The notes beneath the pieces were generated by a model. The model searched no databases and was not told the origin of the DNA. It saw only the letters and a program-made list of their open reading frames with translations. The translations under genes were made by a program, and so were the position numbers. A stretch of DNA of 46,078 nt from Halobacteroidaceae bacterium (lineage in GTDB: Bacteria; Bacillota; Halanaerobiia; B1SED10-174), in contig PWGV01000144.1 of NCBI GenBank assembly GCA_003554585.1, positions 1 through 46,078 of the forward strand, read 5' to 3'. Positions 37,827-46,078 of the stretch are shown piece after piece; position 1 is the stretch's first letter, and every line of letters starts with the position of its first letter.

Positions 37827-37856
37827 GATGGTCTCTAACGAGGCCATCTTTTTTTT
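37827..37856 (+). terminator. Terminator of the ornithine/lysine operon
   Basis: A nine-pair stem with one G-U (GATGGTCTC, loop TAAC, GAGGCCATC) is followed by eight T residues, 25 bases after the kamA stop. Confidence 0.92.
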
Positions 37857-37862
37857 GGCAAG

Positions 37863-37903
37863 AAAAAACCGGCCGGGGATTTTTTTCCCGGCCGGGTTTT
37901 TTT
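37863..37903 (-). terminator. Terminator of the DUF362 gene
   Basis: CCGGCCGGG (37869-37877) pairs with CCCGGCCGG (37887-37895); on the minus strand the hairpin is followed by six T residues. A T-run also lies on the plus side, so it can act in both directions. Confidence 0.88.
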
Positions 37904-38912
37904 AACCTATATCCAGTATTTCTCTTATTCTTCGGGCGTAATCCTCGCCAGCAGAGTCGTCGAAAATCAGCTTAATTTGATCCGGGCTCTTTACTCCCAG
38001 TCCTATTTCAGCTGCCCGTTCGATCTGCTCCTGTGCAAAGATAGGATTATCCATGATTTGATTGGTTGATCCCAGTTCTTTAAGCACAGCCACTCCTGTA
38101 GCGTCAACAGCGACGGGATCGCTGCTGACCAGGGTAACTTCAGCGTTTTTCCTGGTTCCGCTTGCAGGGCCACCGGTTGTAAAGGCTTCGACTCCATCAA
38201 TGATATAAAGGTCGGGGCGGTAAGCAAGGTTGATTTCGGCAATCATTTGACGCATATGGGGAGATCCATGCAGCTCCCGCATGTAGTTGGTACCAGTATT
38301 GGGAATAATGCCCACGGCTAACTTCAGGGCCAGGGTAAAGACTCCGCCAAATTGATGGGTTTTAAGGCAGGGAGTTGCAATAATATGGTCCACTTCCTGT
38401 AAGATGCGGGGAATATGGAAGCCGTCCCGCCAGTTGAGGCGGTCATCCTGGAAATGAACGAGTTCGTCCTGTTCCAGGTGGTCAAAGTTAATGACCTCAA
38501 CCTCTTTTTCCCGGGCGAGTTCGAAAATTCCCTTCTCCTGCATTACCTCATGGGAATCAGGAGGTCCGCTTCTTTCCCCGATAATAATATGTCCTGCTCC
38601 CCGATCCCAGAGTTCGTCAATGAGGGCTTGGAGGGTGTCGTTGTGGGTGGAGCCTGGAGCGGGGTCGGCGGTGTTAAAATTGGGTTTAATTAAAACCTTT
38701 TTGCCGCGGACATCAGGGGGAGGAATCAATTCCAGTGAGCGCTTCAGGGCTTCTTTGCGATTGCCGGTTTTGATTATTCCTACCTGAGAGCCGGGGCTGG
38801 CTCCGAGGGAAAAATTTTGCATTAACGGGAGCAGGCTCAGGCCTGCAATTAACCAGCCGGTTCGAGAAAGGAATCCGCGCCGGGTAAACTTGTGCAGGTT
38901 AAACATTTGCAT
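37902..38912 (-). CDS. DUF362 protein with Tat signal
   Basis: A 336-residue protein with a twin-arginine leader (FTRRGFLSRTGWLIAGLSLLPL) and a DUF362 domain (GKKVLIKPNFN, LKTHQFGGVFTLALKLAVGI, SSDPVAVDATG). Members of the family occur in iron-sulphur protein contexts, but no cysteine cluster is apparent here, so function is unknown; export across the membrane is predicted. The ATG at 38912 is eight bases after AAGGAG. It is divergent from cysK and ends at a strong terminator. Confidence 0.85.
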   Translation of the reverse strand: MQMFNLHKFTRRGFLSRTGWLIAGLSLLPLMQNFSLGASPGSQVGIIKTGNRKEALKRSLELIPPPDVRGKKVLIKPNFNTADPAPGSTHNDTLQALIDELWDRGAGHIIIGERSGPPDSHEVMQEKGIFELAREKEVEVINFDHLEQDELVHFQDDRLNWRDGFHIPRILQEVDHIIATPCLKTHQFGGVFTLALKLAVGIIPNTGTNYMRELHGSPHMRQMIAEINLAYRPDLYIIDGVEAFTTGGPASGTRKNAEVTLVSSDPVAVDATGVAVLKELGSTNQIMDNPIFAQEQIERAAEIGLGVKSPDQIKLIFDDSAGEDYARRIREILDIG

Positions 38913-38935
38913 GGCCAACACTCCTTAAAAATTTT

Positions 38936-38963
38936 TTGACAGAGTTGTCCTGTTTAATATTAT
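38936..38963 (+). promoter_or_regulatory. Promoter of cysK-cysE
   Basis: TTGACA (38936-38941), 16 bases, TATTAT (38958-38963); the start would be near 38970, leaving a 100-base leader before cysK. Confidence 0.75.
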
Positions 38964-39023
38964 CTTATAGATAAAAACTCGGAATCCTTTATTTAGAAAT
39001 CGGAGAGGATTAATTGTTGAATA

Positions 39024-39046
39024 AATCCTATTAAATTGATAGGATT
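39024..39046 (+). promoter_or_regulatory. Inverted repeat in the cysK leader
   Basis: AATCCTAT (39024-39031) and ATAGGATT (39039-39046) are perfect 8-bp arms around a 7-base AT-rich centre, 24 bases before cysK. It resembles operators of Rrf2-type regulators such as CymR in size and AT-rich form, but could also be a simple RNA hairpin. Confidence 0.45.
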
Positions 39047-39069
39047 ATAGCAGAAAGGGGTGGATCGAA

Positions 39070-40005
39070 ATGGCAAGGAGAGGAAATTCAATTATCGATT
39101 TAATTGGAAAAACGCCGGTAGTCCGCCTGAATCGGATGGTAGCTCGCGGAGGAGCAGATGTGTGGTTGAAACTTGAGGCCTTTAACCCGGGCGGAAGCGT
39201 AAAAGACCGGATTGCCATGAGCATGATTGAAAAAGCAGAAAAGGGTGGTGAAATCAACAGAGAAACGGTAATTATCGAACCCACCAGCGGCAATACAGGA
39301 ATTGGCCTGGCCATGGTTTTGGCTGCCAGGGGAATGAAGTTAATCCTGGTAATGCCAGAGAGCATGAGCCTGGAGAGAAGAAAGGTAATGGCTGCCCTCG
39401 GGGCGGAGATTGTCCTTACACCTGCAAGTAAAGGAATGAAGGGAGCAGTGGAAAAGGCCCTGGAAATAAAAGAAAAACAGCCAAACAGTTTTATTCCCGG
39501 GCAGTTTGACAATCCGGCAAATCCCGAAATCCATGCCCGAACAACTGCCCGGGAAATTAGTAAACAGCTGAGCCGGGTTGATGTCCTGGTTGCCGGCGTC
39601 GGAACCGGGGGAACAGTATCCGGGGCGGGCAGGGTTTTAAAAGAACTCTGGTCTGAGCTGGAAATTGTGGCTGTGGAACCGGCAGAATCCCCGGTCCTGA
39701 GTGAAGGAAAAGCTGGCCCTCATGAGATCCAGGGAATTGGAGCAGGTTTTGTTCCAGCTGTCCTTGATCGGGAGATAATTGACCGGGTAGCGACTGTAAG
39801 GGCAGAAGAAGCAAAAAAGGCTACCCGGGGGCTGGCCAGGCTGGAGGGGATCCTTGCCGGGATTTCCACCGGGGCCGCTTTGCATATCGCCCTGCGGGAA
39901 GCTGAGCAAAGAAAAAAGGGAGATTCAATTCTGGTTATTGCTCCTGATGGAGGGGAAAAATACCTGAGCACAGATCTTTTTGTCGAAGGTGATGGTGATG
40001 TTTAA
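39070..40005 (+). CDS. cysK: Cysteine synthase (O-acetylserine sulfhydrylase)
   Basis: A 311-residue fold-II PLP enzyme. K45 in NPGGSVKDR carries [15 protein letters not shown] is the substrate-binding loop and [10 protein letters not shown] the phosphate cup. It makes cysteine from O-acetylserine and sulfide. It overlaps cysE, which makes its substrate; the two probably form a regulated pair. Confidence 0.96.
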   Translation: MARRGNSIIDLIGKTPVVRLNRMVARGGADVWLKLEAFNPGGSVKDRIAMSMIEKAEKGGEINRETVIIEPTSGNTGIGLAMVLAARGMKLILVMPESMSLERRKVMAALGAEIVLTPASKGMKGAVEKALEIKEKQPNSFIPGQFDNPANPEIHARTTAREISKQLSRVDVLVAGVGTGGTVSGAGRVLKELWSELEIVAVEPAESPVLSEGKAGPHEIQGIGAGFVPAVLDREIIDRVATVRAEEAKKATRGLARLEGILAGISTGAALHIALREAEQRKKGDSILVIAPDGGEKYLSTDLFVEGDGDV

Positions 40006-40510
40006 AAGATTGAAAGAAGATATTCAGGCAGTAAAAGAACAGGATCCCGCCGTAAAAAGCACCCCGGAGGCAATTTTTTGCTACCCGGGGTTGCACGCCA
40101 TATGGGGTTACCGGGTGGCCAACAAACTTTACCGAGCCCGTTTTTACTTCCTGGCCCGCCTACTTTCTCAGCTCTGCCGGTTTTTTACTGGGGTTGAGAT
40201 CCATCCCGGAGCAAAAATAGGGAGCAGGTTTTTTATTGACCACGGAATGGGTGTTGTAATTGGAGAAACCGCGGTAATTGGAGATGATGTTGTCCTTTTC
40301 CACGGCGTTACCCTGGGCGGAACAGGTAAAGAAAAAATAAAAAGACACCCCACCCTGGGCGATGGAGTCCTGGTCGGTGCAGGAGCTACTGTGCTGGGAA
40401 ATGTTAAAATCGGTGACGGTTCCAGGATTGGAGCAGGAGCTGTGGTGATGGAAAATGTGCCCCCGGGGGCGACTGCAGTGGGAATGCCGGCCAGGATAAT
40501 TAAAAAATAA
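39998..40510 (+). CDS. cysE: Serine O-acetyltransferase
   Basis: A 170-residue CysE with the helical N-terminus ([14 protein letters not shown]), then the left-handed beta-helix: [45 protein letters not shown]. It acetylates serine for CysK. The ATG at 39998 is chosen since it gives MFKRLKED, matching Bacillus CysE (MFFRMLKED); the earlier in-frame TTG at 39980 adds residues inside cysK. It stops right after GMPARIIKK and lacks the long tail of the Bacillus enzyme. Confidence 0.95.
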   Translation: MFKRLKEDIQAVKEQDPAVKSTPEAIFCYPGLHAIWGYRVANKLYRARFYFLARLLSQLCRFFTGVEIHPGAKIGSRFFIDHGMGVVIGETAVIGDDVVLFHGVTLGGTGKEKIKRHPTLGDGVLVGAGATVLGNVKIGDGSRIGAGAVVMENVPPGATAVGMPARIIKK

Positions 40511-40544
40511 AAGGAGCCGTTATTTACCGGCTCCTTTCGTTTTT
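40510..40544. terminator. Shared bidirectional terminator, cysE and tocopherol-cyclase-like gene
   Basis: AAAGGAGCCG (40510-40519) pairs with CGGCTCCTTT (40528-40537), followed by CGTTTTT on the plus strand and an A-rich left flank. Both convergent genes end within or at the hairpin: the cysE TAA touches the left arm and the other gene's stop is in the loop. Confidence 0.9.
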
Positions 40545-41515
40545 AGAATACCTCCCGGATCTCCAGATATTTCCATCCCTGCGGTGGTTCCTTTATCCCG
40601 GAAGATAATTTCTCCTTTTTTTAAGAGAGTTAACTCAATAGTAGCGGTAATGCTTTCCTTTACCCCTTTTTCTTCCATGGCCTGCCGGGAGGGGGCATAT
40701 AAAAAATCGCCTGCACCGCTTTTGGCCCGAATGTTCAACTCAAGTCCAGAGGGTTTTTTAATAATAAATGTTAATTCGTTTTCCCCAATTTTAAGTTCGG
40801 TTACCCGCGAAAGGTTGTAGGTTGAAAAAAGGTCAAGTTTCCCCCCGTGGAAAAAAGCGGCAAAGAACCCGGGAAAGAAAGAACCCAGCCAGGGTATTTT
40901 AGCCAGGGAAGCGACAAAGGAGGTCCGGGGAGTTGAAAAGTGGTTGCTCTGCAGCCAGATCCAGCTCTGGGGAAAAGACTTTCCCCAGTCTTTCTCCAGG
41001 TAACCCTGCCCTCCGGAAAAGTTTCTGTTTTTCCCATTGATTAGGAGAGCTCCTTCGAGGTCATGGCCGAAACTGATAACGTGGTGGTTGCATTCCATGA
41101 AAGGGACAAAGCTGAAGGGACCCATTATCCCGGGAGAACAGACCCGGCGGGGCCAGAGAGAATGCCCCGAAAATTTCAACGAGCCTTTTACTTCCCCCTC
41201 TGCCCCTTTTAAGTCCAGGTCAATACCATCACGGGTAAAAAGGTTTTTACCTATTTGTACCTCAAATCTATCCCTCCGGGCAGAGAAATCTTCCCGGGGG
41301 AAGGAGAAATAATAACTTTTCGGAGGAGAACCCTGTAATACCTGGATAAAAGAGTGGCTTTCTCCAGGGGTTTTTCCCAGAAAAACCCCTGGAATGAAAG
41401 AGTAGGGATGTTTTTCCCCTGTATCGACCAGCTTAAAGTACCAGCCTTCGAAAAAGCCCTTGCGTTTTTTATGGCCGTGAAAAATTTCCGGATTCCATAG
41501 GGCCTTCCAGGACAT
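40520..41515 (-). CDS. Tocopherol cyclase-like protein
   Basis: A 331-residue protein with the family hallmarks GFFEGWYFKL at the start and GQGYLEKDWGKSFPQSWIWLQ in the middle, consistent with the lipocalin-like tocopherol cyclase family. An anaerobe would not make tocopherol, so the substrate is unknown; a lipid or quinone-like molecule is a guess. It is the third gene after tldD and tldE with a two-base gap, so it is co-translated with a peptide-maturing protease pair. The ATG is at 41515. Confidence 0.8.
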   Translation of the reverse strand: MSWKALWNPEIFHGHKKRKGFFEGWYFKLVDTGEKHPYSFIPGVFLGKTPGESHSFIQVLQGSPPKSYYFSFPREDFSARRDRFEVQIGKNLFTRDGIDLDLKGAEGEVKGSLKFSGHSLWPRRVCSPGIMGPFSFVPFMECNHHVISFGHDLEGALLINGKNRNFSGGQGYLEKDWGKSFPQSWIWLQSNHFSTPRTSFVASLAKIPWLGSFFPGFFAAFFHGGKLDLFSTYNLSRVTELKIGENELTFIIKKPSGLELNIRAKSGAGDFLYAPSRQAMEEKGVKESITATIELTLLKKGEIIFRDKGTTAGMEISGDPGGILKTKGAGK

Positions 41516-41517
41516 TT

Positions 41518-42837
41518 TTATTGTCCTTTTCCGGTGATAGAAACTTCAGGCAAAAGGACATAGGGGCCATACCCTATCGGGCCAAACATGGCCAGAAGGC
41601 CCTGTTCTGAACTCATTGCTTCAATACTGGTAAGGGTTTCATAAATATTGCCGCTGGCCATGGCATCGGTTGCCCTTCCGGAAATTTTTCCATCCTTGAT
41701 GTAGAACCCGGGATTGATGTTCAGGGAGAATTCTCCGGCATTAATATTCCCGGTGTGAGCTCCCATTACTCCCTCAATTAAAATTCCTTCCTCAATCTGC
41801 CCGATCAAGTCGGCAATTGGGGTAGCTCCCCCTGGAATGACAATGTTGGTGGGAGTTGGGGTTGGCTTGTCTCCTGCTCCTGAGGACCAAAAGCCTCTTT
41901 TAAAACCATTTCCCGTACTTTCGCATCCGGCTTCCCGGGCGCTTTTCAGGTCGTAAAGATAACTTTTCAGGACACCGTCTTTGACGATTTCCTTGGGGTT
42001 TGTGGGAACTCCTTCATCATCAAAGGGGCAGGAGAAAATTCCCCAGGTCCGGTGAGGATCTTCTAGGATGGAAAGCTTGTCGTCAAATAATTTTTTGCCA
42101 ATTTTCTCTTCTAGAGGGGAAACCCCGGCGTTTAAATTGGTTCCGTCAATTCCCGCGAGTAGCCTTGTAACTAATGTTCCAAAGGTTCCCGGGCTGAAAA
42201 TAATGGGCATTTTTTTAGTGGGAACTGACTGCCTGTTCTGGGCCTGGTGGTGTCTTTCTGCCAGCTGGCCTAACCACATTTCGGGGAAGGTGAAATAGCG
42301 ACTGGAGGAATAACCCCTTCCCACTTCCCTGAATCCCTGGGCGGAACGGGTGGAAATCATTATTCCCAGATTTGTCTTGCTGTAATTTCCTCTAAAACCG
42401 GAACTGTTCGCTATCTCAATTTCCTTTTCCGTTTGGTTAATATAAAGATCAATGGGGATAGATGGGTCGAAAGCAGCCATGCGATCCATTATCGAGTGGG
42501 CATCGTCAATTAGTTCTTCTTCAGTCAGGGAGGCGAGGTATTCATCGTGGCTTTCAACTTCGGAAAAATCACGGTTGGGAAAATCAATATTAATAGGCTC
42601 TCCGAATTGAGCAGTCGCAAGGGCTCTTTCAACAAGCTTGGGATCGTCGAGAGTGGTAGAGGTAGCAAATCCCAGGCGCCCGTCCTTAATAAGCCTGAGA
42701 GCGACTCCTGTGGTGTCTTTTTTTGATATCTTGTTAAGCTGCCCTCTTTCGAAGAAAACAGGTGTCTCTTTATCCCGCATTACAACAACTTCAGCAGAAT
42801 CGGCTTTTTGGGCCGCTAGTTTCAGAATATTTTCCAT
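41518..42837 (-). CDS. tldE: TldE/PmbA metalloprotease partner subunit
   Basis: A 439-residue TldE/PmbA family protein lacking the HExxxH motif (typical of TldE), with GRLGFATSTTLDDP near the N-terminus and EFSLNINPGFYIKDGKISG near the C-terminus. It forms a heterodimer with TldD that cleaves unfolded or modified peptides. Two bases separate it from tldD, whose last codons contain its AGGAGG ribosome site. Confidence 0.93.
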   Translation of the reverse strand: MENILKLAAQKADSAEVVVMRDKETPVFFERGQLNKISKKDTTGVALRLIKDGRLGFATSTTLDDPKLVERALATAQFGEPINIDFPNRDFSEVESHDEYLASLTEEELIDDAHSIMDRMAAFDPSIPIDLYINQTEKEIEIANSSGFRGNYSKTNLGIMISTRSAQGFREVGRGYSSSRYFTFPEMWLGQLAERHHQAQNRQSVPTKKMPIIFSPGTFGTLVTRLLAGIDGTNLNAGVSPLEEKIGKKLFDDKLSILEDPHRTWGIFSCPFDDEGVPTNPKEIVKDGVLKSYLYDLKSAREAGCESTGNGFKRGFWSSGAGDKPTPTPTNIVIPGGATPIADLIGQIEEGILIEGVMGAHTGNINAGEFSLNINPGFYIKDGKISGRATDAMASGNIYETLTSIEAMSSEQGLLAMFGPIGYGPYVLLPEVSITGKGQ

Positions 42838-42839
42838 AA

Positions 42840-44189
42840 CTATCTACCTCCTATGCCCATGTCCCGGATTTTTACATGGGGAGCACCGTGGCCCACATCC
42901 AGGAGAATCTGTCCGCCCTTGCCACAACCGCCGGCTCTGGAAAGATCAAGGTCATTGCCCACCATTTCAATATTTTTCAGGGTGGTAAAAAGGTTCCCGG
43001 AAAGAGTTGCATCTCGGACCATGGGGCCGATTTTTCCATTCTTTATCCGGTAGCCAACCTGGGTGCCGAAAGTAAAGTAGTCTCCAGAAGTCTGGCCTCC
43101 GGCGGCCCCTTTAAGGTACAGGCCATCTTCAATGGAAGAAAGCATTTCTGCAAAATTATGGGGACCATTGTCAATGAATGTTGTGGTCATTCGGACGATA
43201 GGGGCAAAGGCAAAATTGGTTGCCCTGCAATTTCCCGTAGTTTCTTCTCCCAGCTTTCCTGCGGTTTCCCGGGAGTGGAGGCGTCCATTTAATTTACCGT
43301 CCTTGATCAGGTGGGTCCTTTTTCCCGGAACTCCCTCGTCATCATAGATGAAATAACCGGGGACATTGGGAATGGTAGGATCATCGAGAACATTCAAAAA
43401 TGAGGGGGCAAACTCTCTGCCCATGACCATAACCTGCCGCAGGGTAGGATTGTTGGCCAGGTTGTCGGATTCGCTGAGATGTCCGAATGCTTCGTGGATG
43501 AAAACACCGGTGCATTCGGGGTCAAGAATGACATCGTAACTTCCCGCTTTTACGGGCTCAGCATCAAGGAGGTCGAGCGTTTCTTTAACTTTTTTTTCAA
43601 CTTCCTCTTCTTTACTCTGCAGGTAATTATAGTGGGGGGAACCTCCCAGGGCGATGGCTGTTCGCTGGATAACATCACCCCTGCGGGCGATGATCCGGAT
43701 AACAATACCGGTTAGGAGTTGTTCCTGGAAAATTTCGCTGCCCTCGTTGCTAAAAAAGTTCTTTTCTCGAATTATTTCGTAATAGCGGGCGTCGGTTGAT
43801 TGGATTCCCTTGTGAGATAAAACCAGCTGATTGTAGTGTTCAAGCAATTCTTTTTTTTCTTCCAGGGAGATTTCCCTTGGATCCTTTTCTGGCTTGGCTG
43901 CAACTTTCTCCCGGATTACCGGGGTTTCTGCAAGTTTTGTTTCCCCGGGAATGGCCTCTGCTGCCAGTAGAGCTTTGTTTACGGCCTGGGTGGAGTTATC
44001 AGGGTTGCTAAAAGCAAAAGTTCCCCAGCCTCCCCGGCTCAAAACCCTGGCAAGGCCGCCCCTTTCCCGGGTGCTGGAAATACTGTCCAGTTCCTTTCCT
44101 CTGAAATTAATTGAAGTTTGGACTAAATCTTCCCAGCGGATATCCTGGTAGCCTTTTTGTCCCAGACTTTTTCCCAGTGTTCGTTCCAT
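42840..44189 (-). CDS. tldD: TldD metalloprotease catalytic subunit
   Basis: A 449-residue TldD. The zinc motif HEAFGH is present in FIHEAFGHLSESD, and the C-terminal CGKGGQ and related glycine-rich stretch fit the family. The ATG at 44189 follows GGGAGGAATAAC. It leads an operon tldD-tldE-tocopherol-cyclase-like; no short RiPP-like precursor was found nearby. Confidence 0.94.
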   Translation of the reverse strand: MERTLGKSLGQKGYQDIRWEDLVQTSINFRGKELDSISSTRERGGLARVLSRGGWGTFAFSNPDNSTQAVNKALLAAEAIPGETKLAETPVIREKVAAKPEKDPREISLEEKKELLEHYNQLVLSHKGIQSTDARYYEIIREKNFFSNEGSEIFQEQLLTGIVIRIIARRGDVIQRTAIALGGSPHYNYLQSKEEEVEKKVKETLDLLDAEPVKAGSYDVILDPECTGVFIHEAFGHLSESDNLANNPTLRQVMVMGREFAPSFLNVLDDPTIPNVPGYFIYDDEGVPGKRTHLIKDGKLNGRLHSRETAGKLGEETTGNCRATNFAFAPIVRMTTTFIDNGPHNFAEMLSSIEDGLYLKGAAGGQTSGDYFTFGTQVGYRIKNGKIGPMVRDATLSGNLFTTLKNIEMVGNDLDLSRAGGCGKGGQILLDVGHGAPHVKIRDMGIGGR

Positions 44190-44331
44190 GTTATTCCTCC
44201 CGTCATTGTGATATCAAATTTAGTTTCTTTTTTTAACTGTTCTTTTCCTGCCGGGAGAGAATATTTAAAGGGTAAAAAGATTAAAATGTAGAAATTTTTA
44301 GGAAACAACCCCAAGGGTGGGAGGGATTTTT

Positions 44332-45243
44332 TTGGGAAAAAAAGTTCTTTATGTTATCATCGGTTTTGTTCTTTTAATCCTGGTTGTTTTAACTGCCTAT
44401 TCCCTTTTTGTTTCCGCTCCGGTTCCGGGCCAGAGAACTCCGGGAATTGCCATAATCAGGATTGATGGAGTAATTACAGCCACTCCTGCTGCTGGAATTT
44501 TATCTCAGGGAATGGCGTCAGCTCCCCGGATTACCAGCCTTATTGACCGGGCAGCAAGAGATGACAGGGTTAGGGGTTTGCTGTTGGTTGTAAATAGTCC
44601 CGGGGGAGGGGCTGCTGCCAGCCAGGAAATCTACCGGGAACTGGAACTTTTCAAAGAAACAGGAAAACCCATCGTGGTATCAATGGGTGAAACTGCGGCA
44701 TCTGGAGGGTATTATGTTTCGGCCCCTGCAGATTATATTTTTGCCAACCCCGCGACAGTAACGGGGAGTATTGGGGCGATCATGGAGTTGTTTGACACCA
44801 GCGAACTTATGGATATGCTGGGGATTGATATCAAAACCCTAAAAGCTGGCGAATTAAAGGATGCAGGGTCTTTCAGCAGGGCCATGACGGAATCAGAAGA
44901 AGAGTACCTCCAGGCCATGGTTGATGCAATCCACGAGCAGTTTCTGGAAGATGTTTTAAAAGCCCGGCCGCTGGAGGAGGAGGTAGTAGAAAAAATATCA
45001 GACGCCCGGATTGTCCTGGGGAGTGAAGCTTTAGAACTGGGAATGGTTGATTACCTGGGAAATTCCAATGATGCCCGCCGCTACCTGGCGGAAAAACTGG
45101 GGCTCCCCGAAGCACCACCTGTAATTATTTTAGAAGAAAAAACTTTCTTCGAAAGGTTAATTGGTTTGAACCTGGATGGTCTCCCCAGACTGGAAGAAAT
45201 GCTTTTTCCCCTTTATAACTACGGGGTCCGCCTTCTCTATTGA
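44332..45243 (+). CDS. sppA: Signal peptide peptidase SppA
   Basis: A 303-residue membrane-anchored serine protease: transmembrane helix at about residues 4-26, then the ClpP-like fold. S124 in ETAASGGYYVSAPADYI is the nucleophile and K176 in KAGELKDAG the general base (52 residues apart as in the Bacillus enzyme). It degrades released signal peptides. I start at TTG 44332, six bases after GGGAGGG; the GTG at 44317 overlaps that ribosome site. Confidence 0.93.
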   Translation: MGKKVLYVIIGFVLLILVVLTAYSLFVSAPVPGQRTPGIAIIRIDGVITATPAAGILSQGMASAPRITSLIDRAARDDRVRGLLLVVNSPGGGAAASQEIYRELELFKETGKPIVVSMGETAASGGYYVSAPADYIFANPATVTGSIGAIMELFDTSELMDMLGIDIKTLKAGELKDAGSFSRAMTESEEEYLQAMVDAIHEQFLEDVLKARPLEEEVVEKISDARIVLGSEALELGMVDYLGNSNDARRYLAEKLGLPEAPPVIILEEKTFFERLIGLNLDGLPRLEEMLFPLYNYGVRLLY

Positions 45244-45304
45244 CCCCTTTTAATGGATTGTGGTAGAATAACATTCGGCAGGTTTTAATAGAACGACTAT
45301 AAAT

Positions 45305-45332
45305 GCTCCTGCTCAGCAGGAGCTTTCTTTTT
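45305..45332 (+). terminator. Terminator after sppA
   Basis: GCTCCTG, loop CTCAG, CAGGAGC (45305-45323) is followed by TTTCTTTTT, 20 bases before the next gene, so downstream expression may depend on read-through. Confidence 0.85.
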
Positions 45333-45350
45333 GGATAGGAGGGAGCAAGT

Positions 45351-45875
45351 TTGGACTTTTTGGTGTGTTTTCCCGGGAAGCATATTTATTTCTGGTTAGT
45401 CCCTTTAGGTTTTTTTCTCCTGGGGAGTATTTTGTCCAGCCCTGTCTTTCTTTTCGGGGCTTTAATTTCCGCGGCGTTTTCACTCTATTATTCTTATTCC
45501 CAAGGAATTCAAATCCAATTGGATCAGGAAAGCATAGCTGAAATTTTTGATCCTGAAGCGGGCAAAATAAGCAAAGAGAAAGCAGCAAAAATTTTCCAGG
45601 AAAACCTGGACAGTGGAAAAAATGACCGGGGAACTGATGAATTCAAGGAAAAACTGGCCCGGGCTCAACAGGCAGAAAAGAAAGCCAAAAGTGAGCTGGC
45701 AAGTTATGACCGGGATCTTTCTGCGATGAATTTCCGAATATCTGAACTTGAAGAAACCAGGAAGACCCAGGAAATGCGAATTTCGGGTTTAAGAGGAGAA
45801 AATGAGCTCCTGCATAAAATGGTTAAGGAACTGCGGGAGGAGAAAAAACAGTTAAAGGAACAAATCATGAAATAG
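45351..45875 (+). CDS. Small membrane protein with long coiled coil
   Basis: A 174-residue protein that I do not recognise. Two hydrophobic segments (about 12-30 and 32-48) are followed by a charged, strongly heptad-like C-terminal half (about 95-174, including QQAEKKAKSELASYD and RISELEETRKTQEMRI). TTG start after AGGAGGGA. It could be an anchored scaffold or division-related factor; neighbours do not decide this. Confidence 0.72.
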   Translation: MDFLVCFPGKHIYFWLVPLGFFLLGSILSSPVFLFGALISAAFSLYYSYSQGIQIQLDQESIAEIFDPEAGKISKEKAAKIFQENLDSGKNDRGTDEFKEKLARAQQAEKKAKSELASYDRDLSAMNFRISELEETRKTQEMRISGLRGENELLHKMVKELREEKKQLKEQIMK

Positions 45876-45909
45876 AATTTTCTGGGATAGGACAGTAAAC
45901 TAGCCGGGG

Positions 45910-45937
45910 TTGACATTCGCTCCTCATTGGTTATAAT
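45910..45937 (+). promoter_or_regulatory. Promoter of the Mg2+ riboswitch transcript
   Basis: TTGACA (45910-45915), 16 bases, TATAAT (45932-45937), a full consensus. The start would be about 45944, just ahead of the M-box. Confidence 0.9.
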
Positions 45938-45964
45938 TATAATTGGTTCCAAAAAAGAATTAGG

Positions 45965-46078
45965 GAAGCTTGTTGGGTGAGGCTCCTTAATGAACACAGG
46001 CTGCTGCCCGGAAACGTCCAGAGACGCCAATGGGTAGAACAGGCATGATCGAGTTAAGGTCTGCCTAAGGCAGCTGAC
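45965..46078 (+). ncRNA. M-box (ykoK leader) Mg2+ riboswitch, 3' end cut
   Basis: Conserved M-box stretches occur in order and spacing: GGTGAGGCTCCT, CTGCTGCCCGGAAACGTCC, AGACGCCAATGGGT, ACAGG, TTAAGG and GCAGCTG. They match the aptamer ahead of mgtE in Bacillus. High Mg2+ folds the aptamer and stops expression. The expression platform and the gene, probably a Mg2+ transporter, lie outside the window. Confidence 0.93.

Overview
The window is a chromosomal origin region of an anaerobic, low-to-medium GC Firmicute, most likely a member of the Clostridia. The evidence is the gene order rnpA-yidD-yidC-jag-mnmE-mnmG-rsmG-noc-parA-parB on one side of oriC and dnaA-dnaN-yaaA-recF-remB-gyrB-gyrA on the other, a Noc-type second ParB, and strictly anaerobic metabolism (oxidative Stickland fermentation of ornithine, a radical-SAM lysine 2,3-aminomutase, hybrid-cluster protein). 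I cannot name the genus. Shine-Dalgarno sequences are strong and TTG start codons are frequent.

Layout. 1-11584 (minus strand): a bactofilin gene cut by the window edge, an M23 peptidase, a D-threonine-aldolase-fold protein, a TrkA-type NAD-binding protein, parB (with an internal parS), parA, noc, rsmG, mnmG, mnmE (with a perfect Noc-binding-site match), jag/khpB, yidC, yidD and rnpA. rpmH, normally next to rnpA, is not there. 11585-13653: a bipartite replication origin. A DnaA-box cluster lies upstream of dnaA. Between dnaA and dnaN, a DnaA box, a C-rich run, DnaA-trio-like triplets and an AT-rich stretch reproduce the Bacillus-type basal unwinding arrangement. 12115-20759 (plus): dnaA, dnaN, yaaA, recF, remB, gyrB, gyrA.

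20760-37900 is metabolic. An unrecognised winged-helix-like protein is divergent from ornithine racemase (orr). Then come ornithine carbamoyltransferase, a divergent module of hcp, a ferredoxin-domain protein and a Crp/Fnr regulator around a 14-bp palindrome, and an M20 hydrolase gene broken by a one-base frameshift. The ornithine oxidation cluster follows: ord, ortA, ortB, oraS, oraE, a MutL-like ATPase, and then two enzymes of lysine fermentation (kdd, kamA). Orr makes D-ornithine, OraSE converts it to 2,4-diaminopentanoate, Ord oxidises this to 2-amino-4-ketopentanoate, and OrtAB thiolytically cleaves that to D-alanine and acetyl-CoA. OTC could feed ornithine in from citrulline.

37900-46078: a Tat-exported DUF362 protein (minus); cysK-cysE (plus) behind a good promoter and an inverted repeat; an operon tldD-tldE-tocopherol-cyclase-like protein (minus); sppA and a small membrane/coiled-coil protein (plus); and at the right edge a strong promoter with the first two thirds of an M-box (Mg2+) riboswitch whose gene lies outside the window. 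No tRNA, rRNA, CRISPR array, insertion sequence or prophage gene was recognised.
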